Assembly (NCBI RefSeq): GCF_903819335.1
Contig: NZ_CAIJDE010000038.1
Span: forward strand, 62,001-126,000
Source of the DNA: Flavobacterium panici
Lineage (GTDB): Bacteria > Bacteroidota > Bacteroidia > Flavobacteriales > Flavobacteriaceae
Length of the DNA: 64,000 nt
Reading direction: 5' to 3'
Below, in pieces: positions 41,627 to 50,289 of this stretch (within the stretch, counting starts at the first letter, position 1; each line of letters opens with the position of its first letter). The translations under genes were made by a program, and so were the position numbers. Under the pieces are notes generated by a model. It had not been told where the DNA came from, did no database searches, and saw nothing but the letters and a program-made list of their open reading frames with translations.

Positions 41627-42982
41627 ATGATTAAAAAATTCCTTTTATTATCATTAGTTGCTTCGCAGCTTATGGTTTCATGTTCAAGCGACGAAAGCAA
41701 TGACGAAACTACTAAACCTGAAACAGAATTATCATTAGAAGAACAAATTGCTGCAATTGTTAAACAGCCTTATTCTAAATTAACTCCTGGTGAGCAAAAA
41801 TTAAAATTAGAGGCTGAAGCTAATCAAATGCTTACTGAGCTGGACAAAACGAAAAGTTCTGGAGCTATTGAAGCATTAGAAAATTTATCAAGATTGTTAG
41901 GTGTTGATCAAATTGAGCTTTTTGATGGTAAAGATGATAATGGCATTGAAGACATTTTAACTGTTTCTGGTGTCTATGGTGTTTATACATGGAATAATAC
42001 CAACGAAAAATGGGTAAAAACAGCTTCAACTACAGAGCTAAAATTTGTTTTCCCTGCTAAAGAATCTCAAACCGCAAACAATGCTGTTTTTACTTCTAAA
42101 AGTGTTTCATCTGACATAAAAGTAAAATTCGCCACTAATTATTATGACGATGAAGAAATAACTGACTATTTCTTTCTTCCACTTTCTGCTGATGCAGTTT
42201 TAACAATTGATAATGCTCAAGCGGCTGTATTTACACAAACTGCAAAATATGCAAACGGAAAAGAAATCCCTACTGATTTTGCATACAAAATGACTTTGAA
42301 CGATGGTTACACTTGGGAAATGAGTGGTGTTAAAGCAGCGCAAAATACCTCAAAAGCATCTCTTACTTACAACGGAAAAACTCTAATTAACTTTAATGCA
42401 GGAAGTAACGCTGAAATTGACAAATTACTTGCTAATGAAGAACTTACTCAATATAGAGGTAAAGCAAATGGTTTATTCCAATTAATGGATAATTTCATAA
42501 TTGTTGCCGATATGGATTTAGTTAGTGAAGCGGCTGATCAAGCAGCATTAGAAAAAAGCTTAGTATATCCTGCTTATCCTGACTATCAAAACCCTAAAAC
42601 TGATTTTAAAGCTTATTATACAGCAAAAAATGTATATGAGAAAAAATATTCTGAAGGAAGTGCTGTCAATTTTAATAAAAATATAAAATTGGTTTTAGTT
42701 TCTAAAAAAGACGGAACTAAAATAGCAGATATTATACAACATTCTGCAGAGGATTACAGCTATTATGCTAACATACCTGTATGGACAGTTGACCAATGGA
42801 ATCCTGATGGTTACTGGTCTTATAACGAAGAGTTTAAAGTACAATATTATGGTGAAGATTATTATTTAAAATTCAATGATAATACTGAAGTATCTATGAG
42901 TACTTACTTCTCTGAAGGATTTGATACTTTCCAAACTAAATTTGAAGACTTTATTAGTGCTTTTAATAAAGAAGAAAAATAG
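41627..42982 (+). CDS. Large lipoprotein of unknown function
   Basis: A 451-residue lipoprotein with a clean signal and lipobox MIKKFLLLSLVASQLMVSC (C19), followed by SSDES, an SDDE-like motif that marks surface-exposed lipoproteins in Bacteroidota. An acidic, disordered linker and a predicted helical segment precede a beta-rich body. No family is recognised. It is transcribed away from the hydrolase and lies next to the DUF4249/TonB receptor pair, with which it converges, but no functional link is shown. Confidence 0.8.
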   Translation: MIKKFLLLSLVASQLMVSCSSDESNDETTKPETELSLEEQIAAIVKQPYSKLTPGEQKLKLEAEANQMLTELDKTKSSGAIEALENLSRLLGVDQIELFDGKDDNGIEDILTVSGVYGVYTWNNTNEKWVKTASTTELKFVFPAKESQTANNAVFTSKSVSSDIKVKFATNYYDDEEITDYFFLPLSADAVLTIDNAQAAVFTQTAKYANGKEIPTDFAYKMTLNDGYTWEMSGVKAAQNTSKASLTYNGKTLINFNAGSNAEIDKLLANEELTQYRGKANGLFQLMDNFIIVADMDLVSEAADQAALEKSLVYPAYPDYQNPKTDFKAYYTAKNVYEKKYSEGSAVNFNKNIKLVLVSKKDGTKIADIIQHSAEDYSYYANIPVWTVDQWNPDGYWSYNEEFKVQYYGEDYYLKFNDNTEVSMSTYFSEGFDTFQTKFEDFISAFNKEEK

Positions 42983-43001
42983 TTTTAAAAAAATGTAATT
43001 T

Positions 43002-43032
43002 AAAGCCGGTTTGAATATTTCAAATCGGCTTT
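43002..43032. terminator. Bidirectional terminator after the lipoprotein gene
   Basis: The arms AAAGCCGGTTTGAA/TTCAAATCGGCTTT (one mismatched pair) with a three-base loop are followed by T runs. Its last bases overlap the stop codon of the converging DUF4249 gene. Confidence 0.85.
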
Positions 43033-43885
43033 ATTTTTTTGGAGGTGTTTTAACAATTATAGTACTTTGTCCATATCCTGCCCAAATACCAATACCTCCT
43101 TTTATATTCGATTTTAAACTTGTGTTTGACGGGTAAATAGGATTTTTGCTGTTTACGATTTCGTTTTGCCAGCTGTTCCAAAAATCTAATGCTTCTTTGG
43201 TTTGAGTTCTTAGTTTTACATAAATAACGTCTCCATCGGCAAAATAAGGCGTGAATTTTGTTTTAGGGAACAACAAAACACCTCTGTTTATCTGCACAGA
43301 AACCGAAGAATTTTCGAAGTTTTTATCGTCTAAATTGCCATAAAACGAAGGCACAAAAATAGGTTCTTCACCGTCAATTTTTGTAGCGATTTGGTAATAG
43401 TTTTTTTCGGCCGGCGGATCATCAAATTTTACAAAAATATAACCTGTTGTATCTATTGCATTCTTCTTTATATATTCTGCACTTTTAAGCGGCACTGATT
43501 TTGGAATTGATGTTACAGCTTCAACAACACGATTTAGGTATTCAATTTTAATAGAATATTCTTTTCCGGCTTCTCCTTTTAATGTTGAACCGAAATACAC
43601 AAATGGAGGAATTCTGTTTTTATCGTTTTTCACTCTTAAAACTTCTGAATTCTGGCCGTCAGAAATTGTGATTTTTGCAGATCGAATTACGTGATTTAAA
43701 ACATTTGTAGAATCAATAACATCTGTAACCGGAATACTGCTTGACAGCAAAACATTGGCAAAATCACCTTCTTCAATCCAGCCTTCAACAACTATTTTTG
43801 ATTCCAGGTTTTTTTGTTCACTAAAGTCGTCTTTTGAACAACTTGTTAGTACTAAAGCAAAAAGAAATAGTATATATTTTTTCAT
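43031..43885 (-). CDS. DUF4249 lipoprotein, TonB receptor partner
   Basis: A 284-residue lipoprotein (lipobox LVLTSC, C16, then SKDD) of the DUF4249 family. It starts two bases after the stop of the TonB-dependent receptor gene and is certainly in the same transcript. This is the usual gene order; the lipoprotein probably sits on the cell surface and helps load the receptor, like SusD, although no SusD-type repeats are present. The transported molecule is unknown. Confidence 0.88.
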   Translation of the reverse strand: MKKYILFLFALVLTSCSKDDFSEQKNLESKIVVEGWIEEGDFANVLLSSSIPVTDVIDSTNVLNHVIRSAKITISDGQNSEVLRVKNDKNRIPPFVYFGSTLKGEAGKEYSIKIEYLNRVVEAVTSIPKSVPLKSAEYIKKNAIDTTGYIFVKFDDPPAEKNYYQIATKIDGEEPIFVPSFYGNLDDKNFENSSVSVQINRGVLLFPKTKFTPYFADGDVIYVKLRTQTKEALDFWNSWQNEIVNSKNPIYPSNTSLKSNIKGGIGIWAGYGQSTIIVKTPPKK

Positions 43886-43887
43886 CT

Positions 43888-46161
43888 TTAAAATTTAAAT
43901 CTCCAGCTAACAGAAGGAAGAATTCGGTATAAAACCTTTTTTTCCTGCTTTACCACAACTTTGCTTTTATCTTCGTTTACTTCTACATCTAAAACAACAT
44001 AAACCGGGTTTGAGATATTGAATGCATTGTAAATAGAAAAGTTTAAAGCACTTTCTTTTTTCTGCGTTTTTATAAAATAATAATTGGCAGAAAGATCAGT
44101 CCTAATATAATCCGGCATTTGTGCATTATTATATCCTGAGTATTCTTTGACAGGATTATTGTTTATGAAGTACCAGGAAGTTGGCATTGTAAATCGATTT
44201 CCAGAACCGAATATTTGAGTAACCCCAAAATTCCATTTTGAGTTTAAATCATACATTCCAACAACAGAAAGATTATGGCGTCTGTCGTATTTAGCAAAAT
44301 ACGTTTTCCCGTTATTCAGTTCATCAAAATTTCGATCAGACCAGCTTAAGGTATAACTCAGCCAGCCCGTAAATTTTCCGTTGCTTTTTTTGAGCATCAT
44401 TTCAAATCCGTACGCTTTTCCTTCACCTACATACAAATCATTTTTGAGCGTTGTGATTTCATTAAACTGCGTTATTCCATACGGATATTCCAGCAGGTTT
44501 TTCATCGAACGATAAAATCCGCCAAATGAAGAAGAAAAATTTCTGGTAATATTTTGATTGGAACCAATAGCAAATTCATTAGACGATTGCGGTTTTATTC
44601 CATCAGAACTCGCAATCCAAAAATCTGTTGGAATACCCACGCTTGAAGTTGTAATCAAACTCAAATATTGATATTGTCTATTATATGAAGCATAAAATGA
44701 ATATTTTTCATTCGCATAATAATTCAGCACAGCGCGCGGTTGAAAATGCAAATACGAGTCTGATCCCGAAGTATAATAATTAATTCGAAGTCCTAAATCG
44801 GCCGTTACATTTTCAAATAACTTAGGTTTTGCGTTTACAAAAATCGCTGCTTCATTGGCATTAATTATTCTCTGCGAATAATTATCAAGCGTTGTCAGGT
44901 TTTCTACATTCACTTTTTGAGGCTGCAAATTATGATAAACATATTGCAATCCTGATTCAAATGGAATATTATGAATTGAAAATCTAACTGAATTTGTAAA
45001 CCCAAAATCTTTCACAAAAGAAGAAACTCCAAATTGAATTGTTGCCTGTTCCATACTTAAATCATTAGAATAATGACTAAAATAAACGGAATTAGACATG
45101 CTTACTTTTGGAGAAAATGTTGTGGTTAAAGATGGGGAAACTGTAAAGTTGCTCCATTTTAATTTCGTTCGCAGTGCCAAATTCTCATCTTTTATTTTCA
45201 ATTCGTCTCCACTAAAAAAAGCGTCTAATGAAAACAGATTCTTTTTAGATATTTGGGATAAAAAAGTAAAATTCGCATCAGAAAAACCATATTTCATATC
45301 CTGAACATCATTGCTATCCGAACCAGATTTTAATATTGGGCCTACAACTTCATCAATATAGGTTTTTCTTCCGGAAATATAAAATCCTGTTTTATCATTA
45401 AGAGGAACTGCCAATGTTACTTGCGAAGCCAAAATTCCGGCATTTCCCTGAATCGAAAACTCTGATGGTAATTTTTTATTGGTATTTAAAACTGTTGTCG
45501 AACTTAATCGTCCGCCATATTTTGCATTCGAACTTGATTTATCAAATTCTACATCCTTAATATGATCTGCGTTGTAAAAAGGAAAAATCCCTAATAAATG
45601 AGACATTCCATAAATGGGCGCTTCATTATATAAGATGGCATTATGGCCGGGATCACCACCGCGCACGTACAAATAACCGTTTGCATCTCCTGAATTTTGT
45701 ACTCCCGGTGTCAATTGCAAAAGTTTTATAATATCTGTAGTTCCTAAAAGTGTTGGAACACCGTTTAATTCTTTTAAATTAAAAGAAAGTTTACCTCCGG
45801 ATAAAGTTTTGATTCCGCTTTTCTTATCATTCGAAATAATCACTTCTTTTAAAAGCGAAATATCTTTTTCTAAAACAATAGAAAGTATGGTATCTTTTTG
45901 AAGATTGCAATAAATAGTTTTTGGTATAAAATCTAAATGGTTAATTTTTAGAACCAAATTACCTGAAGGAATACTTTCTGAAAAATTACCCAAAGTATCT
46001 GTAATAGTATGCAGCTGTTTTTTATTTATTTCGAAAGAAATATTGGCACCAATTAAATTTTGGTTTTCGGATGATTTTACATTTCCTGATATCCTAACAT
46101 TTGACTGTGCAAAAAGATTAGAAAAGGAAAATAATAAAAAAAGGATAATAGATTTCGACAC
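43888..46161 (-). CDS. TonB-dependent receptor with carboxypeptidase-like regulatory domain
   Basis: A 757-residue outer-membrane receptor. After the signal peptide (to about residue 18) comes a CarboxypepD_reg-like beta domain (about 21-110), then the plug (about 115-225; LLQLTPGVQNSGDANGYLYVRGGDPGHNAILYNEAPIYG) and the 22-strand barrel ending in the aromatic residue F757 (SVSWRFKF). It imports a large ligand using TonB energy. No anti-sigma-interacting domain is seen, so it is not a FecA-type transducer. Partner is the DUF4249 lipoprotein gene just downstream. Confidence 0.93.
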   Translation of the reverse strand: MSKSIILFLLFSFSNLFAQSNVRISGNVKSSENQNLIGANISFEINKKQLHTITDTLGNFSESIPSGNLVLKINHLDFIPKTIYCNLQKDTILSIVLEKDISLLKEVIISNDKKSGIKTLSGGKLSFNLKELNGVPTLLGTTDIIKLLQLTPGVQNSGDANGYLYVRGGDPGHNAILYNEAPIYGMSHLLGIFPFYNADHIKDVEFDKSSSNAKYGGRLSSTTVLNTNKKLPSEFSIQGNAGILASQVTLAVPLNDKTGFYISGRKTYIDEVVGPILKSGSDSNDVQDMKYGFSDANFTFLSQISKKNLFSLDAFFSGDELKIKDENLALRTKLKWSNFTVSPSLTTTFSPKVSMSNSVYFSHYSNDLSMEQATIQFGVSSFVKDFGFTNSVRFSIHNIPFESGLQYVYHNLQPQKVNVENLTTLDNYSQRIINANEAAIFVNAKPKLFENVTADLGLRINYYTSGSDSYLHFQPRAVLNYYANEKYSFYASYNRQYQYLSLITTSSVGIPTDFWIASSDGIKPQSSNEFAIGSNQNITRNFSSSFGGFYRSMKNLLEYPYGITQFNEITTLKNDLYVGEGKAYGFEMMLKKSNGKFTGWLSYTLSWSDRNFDELNNGKTYFAKYDRRHNLSVVGMYDLNSKWNFGVTQIFGSGNRFTMPTSWYFINNNPVKEYSGYNNAQMPDYIRTDLSANYYFIKTQKKESALNFSIYNAFNISNPVYVVLDVEVNEDKSKVVVKQEKKVLYRILPSVSWRFKF

Positions 46162-46238
46162 TTAATTTTAATAAGAAAAGTGCGAAAATAAACAATTATA
46201 ACCCAATTACTCAGGTTATAATTGTTTTAATTTTAATC

Positions 46239-46952
46239 TTATTTCAATTTATTCAAATACATATTCACAACATTATCCAAACCAAGATAAAGTGCTTCTG
46301 AAATTAAAGCGTGACCAATAGAAACCTCTAATAATCCCGGAATATTTTGTTTGAAGAACTGAATATTGTCTAAACTCAAATCATGTCCGGCATTAATTCC
46401 TAGACCTAATTCGTTTGCTAATTCTGCAGCTTTCACATACGGATCGATTCCGTTTTTGTTTCCTAAATCATACTGATGTGCAAAAGCTTCTGTATATAAT
46501 TCGATTCTGTCCGTTCCTGTTTTTTTAGCTCCTTCGATAATTTCTAAAACCGGATCAACAAAAATCGATGTTCTGATCCCGTTTCTTTGAAATTCCTGAA
46601 TAACTTCGGTTAAATAATCTTGATTTTTAATGGTATCCCAGCCTGCAGAAGAAGTAATAGCACCAATTGCATCTGGAACTAAAGTAACCTGATCTGGTTT
46701 GCATTCTAAAACTAAATCAATAAAATTATGCTGCGGATTTCCTTCAATATTATATTCGGTAGTAACAATTGCTTTTAAATCGCGCGCATCCTGATAGCGA
46801 ATATGACGCTCGTCCGGACGTGGATGAATAGTAATTCCCTGCCCTCCAAAACGCTGAATATCGACAGCAACTTTTAATAAATCAGGTACATTTCCGCCTC
46901 TTGCATTTCGTAACGTTGCAATTTTATTGATATTAACACTTAACTTTGTCAT
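46239..46952 (-). CDS. pdxJ: Pyridoxine 5'-phosphate synthase
   Basis: The 237 residues match PdxJ, a TIM-barrel enzyme that joins deoxyxylulose phosphate and aminoacetone phosphate to pyridoxine phosphate, the last step of vitamin B6 synthesis. The start [35 protein letters not shown] and the C-terminal phosphate-binding [22 protein letters not shown] are all typical. It is divergent from the CBS-protein gene with a 116-base gap. Confidence 0.96.
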   Translation of the reverse strand: MTKLSVNINKIATLRNARGGNVPDLLKVAVDIQRFGGQGITIHPRPDERHIRYQDARDLKAIVTTEYNIEGNPQHNFIDLVLECKPDQVTLVPDAIGAITSSAGWDTIKNQDYLTEVIQEFQRNGIRTSIFVDPVLEIIEGAKKTGTDRIELYTEAFAHQYDLGNKNGIDPYVKAAELANELGLGINAGHDLSLDNIQFFKQNIPGLLEVSIGHALISEALYLGLDNVVNMYLNKLK

Positions 46953-47068
46953 ATAAATAGATAATTAATTCAAGTAACACTATATTTGTTACGACAAAAA
47001 TACAAAGTAAAACGCAGCAGTTTTTGGTATTTTTTGATTATTTTGCATCAAATATCTTCGATTGATTT

Positions 47069-47728
47069 ATGACAGAAATTACAAACTATATCACAAATGA
47101 TTTCAGAGCGATTGATAGTCAGGAAACGATAGCCTCGATTCAGGACTTTTTTATCGATGTAAATTTTTCTCATTTCCCGATTTTAGAAGATGGGATTTTC
47201 ATTGGAAGTATTTCTTCTGATGATGTAGAAACGTTTGATACCGATAAAAAAGCTATTGACTACAAATACACTTTAGAACGCTTTTTTGCCAGAAAATCAA
47301 TGATCTGGCTGGATGTTCTGGAAGTCTTTGCAAAAAATCACACTAATATTATTCCAATTCTTGATGAGAATAATAGCTATATAGGCTACTATGAAATGGA
47401 AGATATTATGAAGTTTTTTCAGGAAACGCCATTTTTAAAGGAACAAGGAGGAATTATTATTGTTCAAAAAGGACTGCTGGATTATTCAATGAGCGAAGTA
47501 ACGCAAATTGTAGAAAGTAATAACGGTAAAATTTTGGGCTGTTTTGTTTCTGAAGCCGATGTAGAAAATGTACAGATTACCATAAAAATAGGTTTGGGAG
47601 CGATGAACGAAATTATTCAGACGTATAGAAGATATGGTTATGAAATTATTTCAGAACATCAGGAAGACACCTATATTAATAGTTTAAAAGAACGTTCTGA
47701 TTATTTAGACAAGTATCTTAATATTTAA
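47069..47728 (+). CDS. CBS-domain protein with ACT-like tail
   Basis: A 219-residue soluble protein with a pair of CBS domains (about 1-125; FPILEDGIFIGSISSDDVE, ILDENNSYIGYYEMEDIM) and an ACT-like C-terminal domain (about 134-205; GGIIIVQKGLLDYSMSEVTQIVESNNGKILGC). CBS pairs bind adenine nucleotides; ACT domains bind amino acids. It lies 67 bases before nadK, and this pairing with nadK and porG-uppS-bamA downstream is common in Flavobacteriia. A nucleotide-sensing role is inferred. The -7-like box TATCTTCG ends only eight bases before the start codon. Confidence 0.88.
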   Translation: MTEITNYITNDFRAIDSQETIASIQDFFIDVNFSHFPILEDGIFIGSISSDDVETFDTDKKAIDYKYTLERFFARKSMIWLDVLEVFAKNHTNIIPILDENNSYIGYYEMEDIMKFFQETPFLKEQGGIIIVQKGLLDYSMSEVTQIVESNNGKILGCFVSEADVENVQITIKIGLGAMNEIIQTYRRYGYEIISEHQEDTYINSLKERSDYLDKYLNI

Positions 47729-47795
47729 ATTAGAAAATGTTCTCAACTAATAAATTATCAAATTAACACATTTCCTCATTATCTAATTAAGAAGA

Positions 47796-48680
47796 ATGAA
47801 AATAGCCATTTACGGACAATATTATCAAAACAGTACCGAACCTATTATAAAAGACATTTTCTCGTTTTTCAATTCTAATAATGTAGAAATGGTAATTGAG
47901 GAAAATTTTCTGGACATGCTTTACGATAAGCAGCTTGTAAAAAAGGAGTATAAAACTTTTTCTCCAAGTACTACTTTAGATAATAGTTTTGAAATGCTGA
48001 TTAGTATTGGCGGCGATGGAACGATTTTGAGAGCGGCGGCTTTTGTTCGTAATTCAGGTATTCCTTTATTAGGTATAAATGCAGGAAGATTAGGGTTTCT
48101 TGCAAAAGTTCAAAAAGAAAACATTGACAGTTTACTGCAATATGTTATCGATCAAAACTACACAACTTCTGAAAGAACTTTACTGGGCATATCCTGCGAA
48201 CCTAAAAATGATGCATTCGCAGAACTTAATTTTGCAATGAACGAGGTTACTGTCAGCAGAAAAGATACGACTTCGATGATTACTGTTGACACTTATCTAA
48301 ACAATGAATATTTAAATTCTTACTGGGCAGATGGTTTGATTATTTCTACTCCAACAGGTTCTACAGGATATTCATTAAGCTGCGGAGGACCTATTTTAAC
48401 TCCAGATGTAAAAAGTTTAGTAATTACGCCAATTGCTCCTCATAATTTAACCGCCAGACCACTTGTTATTCCTGACGATACAGAAATCACTTTACGCGTA
48501 ACAGGAAGAGAAGACCAATATTTGGTTTCCTTAGATTCCAGAATTTCTTCGGTAAAAAACGAATCAGTTCTTAAGATCAAAAAAACAGATTATAAAATAA
48601 AAATGATTGAAATACCGGGCGAAACTTTCTTAAAAACCTTAAGAAACAAACTGCTTTGGGGAGAGGACAAGAGAAATTAA
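47796..48680 (+). CDS. nadK: NAD kinase
   Basis: The 294 residues match NadK, which phosphorylates NAD to NADP in the cytosol. The diacylglycerol kinase-like GGDGT motif is at 72-76 (SIGGDGTILRAA; D74 catalytic), followed by GINAGRLGFLA and the NAD-binding ISTPTGSTGYSLSCGGPI. Length is normal. It precedes the porG-uppS-bamA-skp group, separated by a 173-base gap with a clear promoter. Confidence 0.96.
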   Translation: MKIAIYGQYYQNSTEPIIKDIFSFFNSNNVEMVIEENFLDMLYDKQLVKKEYKTFSPSTTLDNSFEMLISIGGDGTILRAAAFVRNSGIPLLGINAGRLGFLAKVQKENIDSLLQYVIDQNYTTSERTLLGISCEPKNDAFAELNFAMNEVTVSRKDTTSMITVDTYLNNEYLNSYWADGLIISTPTGSTGYSLSCGGPILTPDVKSLVITPIAPHNLTARPLVIPDDTEITLRVTGREDQYLVSLDSRISSVKNESVLKIKKTDYKIKMIEIPGETFLKTLRNKLLWGEDKRN

Positions 48681-48806
48681 TCTCTTTTCTCCTTCATCAC
48701 TATACGATAATACCACATTTTCTCGTTCTGCATATTGCGAATCATCATTAAATTGCTCAAAATCATAATGTAAATTGAAAAAAAAGCACATTTATCTAAA
48801 GGAACT

Positions 48807-48835
48807 TTGATTCGTATTGATAATTATTATATTTG
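48807..48835 (+). promoter_or_regulatory. Promoter of the porG-uppS-bamA group
   Basis: TTG (48807-48809) and the -7 box TATATTTG followed by C (48828-48835) are separated by 18 bases. The box is 18 bases before the porG start codon. Confidence 0.65.
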
Positions 48836-48853
48836 CACGCAATTTTGAATTAA

Positions 48854-49543
48854 ATGAAGAAAATTTTTAATTTATTGTTATGTTTTTTCCCTTTTATTAC
48901 ACTTAATGCTCAAATCAATGAGCTTGGTGTGTTTGTTGGCGGAAGTAACTTTGTTGGTGACGTTGGAAGTACAACTTACATTAACCCAAATAAACCGGCT
49001 TTTGGTATTTTGTACAAATGGAACAAAAGTCCAAGACACTCCTATCGTTTCTCTTATACACAGTCTAATATTCTTGGAAATGATGCTGATTCAGACGAAA
49101 CGAGCCGCAGCAACAGAGGATATCGTTTTGAAAACGAGGTAAAAGAATTTTCTGCTGGTTTAGAATTTAATTTTTTCGATTTTAATCTTCATGATTATCA
49201 CACAAAAATTACTCCTTATATATATTCAGGTTTAAGCTTTTTTATTTATGATGGCTTATATCGAAATATCAACAGCATTAGTACAACGCAAAAGATCAAT
49301 TCAAATTCATTTGCTATACCTATAACACTCGGAATTAAATCAAATGTAACTCCACATTTTGTTATAGGTGCCGAAGTTGGCGCACGATATACTTTTACCG
49401 ACAATATTGACGGCAGTAATCCTGATACCAGCAATACAAACATTTTAAAATTCGGAAATTTAAATAATAATGACTGGTATGTCTTTTCAGGTATTACTTT
49501 AACTTATACCTTTGGACAAAAACCTTGCTACTGCGCAGAATAA
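48854..49543 (+). CDS. porG: PorG-like outer membrane protein (DUF6089)
   Basis: A 229-residue protein with signal peptide (MKKIFNLLLCFFPFITLNA) and an outer-membrane beta barrel of the DUF6089 type (INELGVFVGGSNFVGDVG at its start). The closest known relative by gene order is PorG of Porphyromonas gingivalis, a type IX secretion component associated with the PorK-PorN rings, where it also precedes uppS, bamA and two ompH genes. The assignment rests on family plus this conserved order. Its stop codon lies five bases before the uppS start. Confidence 0.82.
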   Translation: MKKIFNLLLCFFPFITLNAQINELGVFVGGSNFVGDVGSTTYINPNKPAFGILYKWNKSPRHSYRFSYTQSNILGNDADSDETSRSNRGYRFENEVKEFSAGLEFNFFDFNLHDYHTKITPYIYSGLSFFIYDGLYRNINSISTTQKINSNSFAIPITLGIKSNVTPHFVIGAEVGARYTFTDNIDGSNPDTSNTNILKFGNLNNNDWYVFSGITLTYTFGQKPCYCAE

Positions 49544-49548
49544 TAAAA

Positions 49549-50289
49549 ATGAATTTACTAGACTCTATAGATCAATCAAACTTACCAAAACATCTGGCCA
49601 TTATTATGGACGGAAACGGGCGCTGGGCTAAACAACAAGGCTTTTTAAGAGCTTTTGGACATGAAAACGGCACCAAATCTGTAAAAAAAACAATTACAAC
49701 TTGTGCCAAACTAGGTATTGAGTACCTAACGCTGTATGCTTTTTCTACAGAAAACTGGAATCGTCCTAAACTGGAAGTTGAGGCATTAATGAAAATATTG
49801 ATCAATTCCTTAAAAAAAGAGCTAGTTACACTTCAAGAAAACAATATCAGACTTAATGCTATTGGAAATCTTGATAAATTGCCAAAATCGGCACAAAAGG
49901 AACTTTTAGACGTAATTGAGAAGACCAAAAACAATACCAGACTAACGTTAACCCTTGCTTTAAGCTATGGTTCCAGAGAGGAATTGGTAAATGCTGTTAG
50001 AGTGATTAGTGATAAAGTTAAAAATAATATAATTTCAATAGACACTATTGACGATTCAATTATAAATGAGCATCTTTACACGCAAAATTTACCTGACGTA
50101 GATTTATTAATACGAACAAGTGGAGAACATAGAATAAGTAATTTTCTGTTGTGGCAGATTGCCTATGCTGAATTATATTTTACTAATGTCTTGTGGCCAG
50201 ACTTTAAAGATCAAGATTTATATGAGGCTATTATTAGTTATCAAAAAAGAGAACGTAGATTTGGAAAAACCAGTGAACAAATTAAATAA
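49549..50289 (+). CDS. uppS: Undecaprenyl diphosphate synthase
   Basis: Read from MNLLDSIDQ, 246 residues matching the cis-prenyltransferase UppS that makes the lipid carrier of peptidoglycan and O-antigen synthesis. D21 in IIMDGNGRWAK is the catalytic Mg-binding aspartate; LTLYAFSTENWNRP, TLALSYGSREE and DLLIRTSGEHRISNFLLWQIAYAEL complete the family motifs. The frame extends eight codons upstream into porG, but the chosen ATG lies five bases after the porG stop and fits better. Its end overlaps the probable bamA start. Confidence 0.96.
   Translation: MNLLDSIDQSNLPKHLAIIMDGNGRWAKQQGFLRAFGHENGTKSVKKTITTCAKLGIEYLTLYAFSTENWNRPKLEVEALMKILINSLKKELVTLQENNIRLNAIGNLDKLPKSAQKELLDVIEKTKNNTRLTLTLALSYGSREELVNAVRVISDKVKNNIISIDTIDDSIINEHLYTQNLPDVDLLIRTSGEHRISNFLLWQIAYAELYFTNVLWPDFKDQDLYEAIISYQKRERRFGKTSEQIK

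Noticed and set aside
48677..48766. 29-codon minus-strand frame between nadK and porG
   Set aside because: Too short, in an AT-rich gap, and a second frame over the same bases is equally open, so it is probably chance.
50159..50272. Upstream part of the bamA frame
   Set aside because: It overlaps the conserved end of uppS in another frame and lies before any signal peptide.
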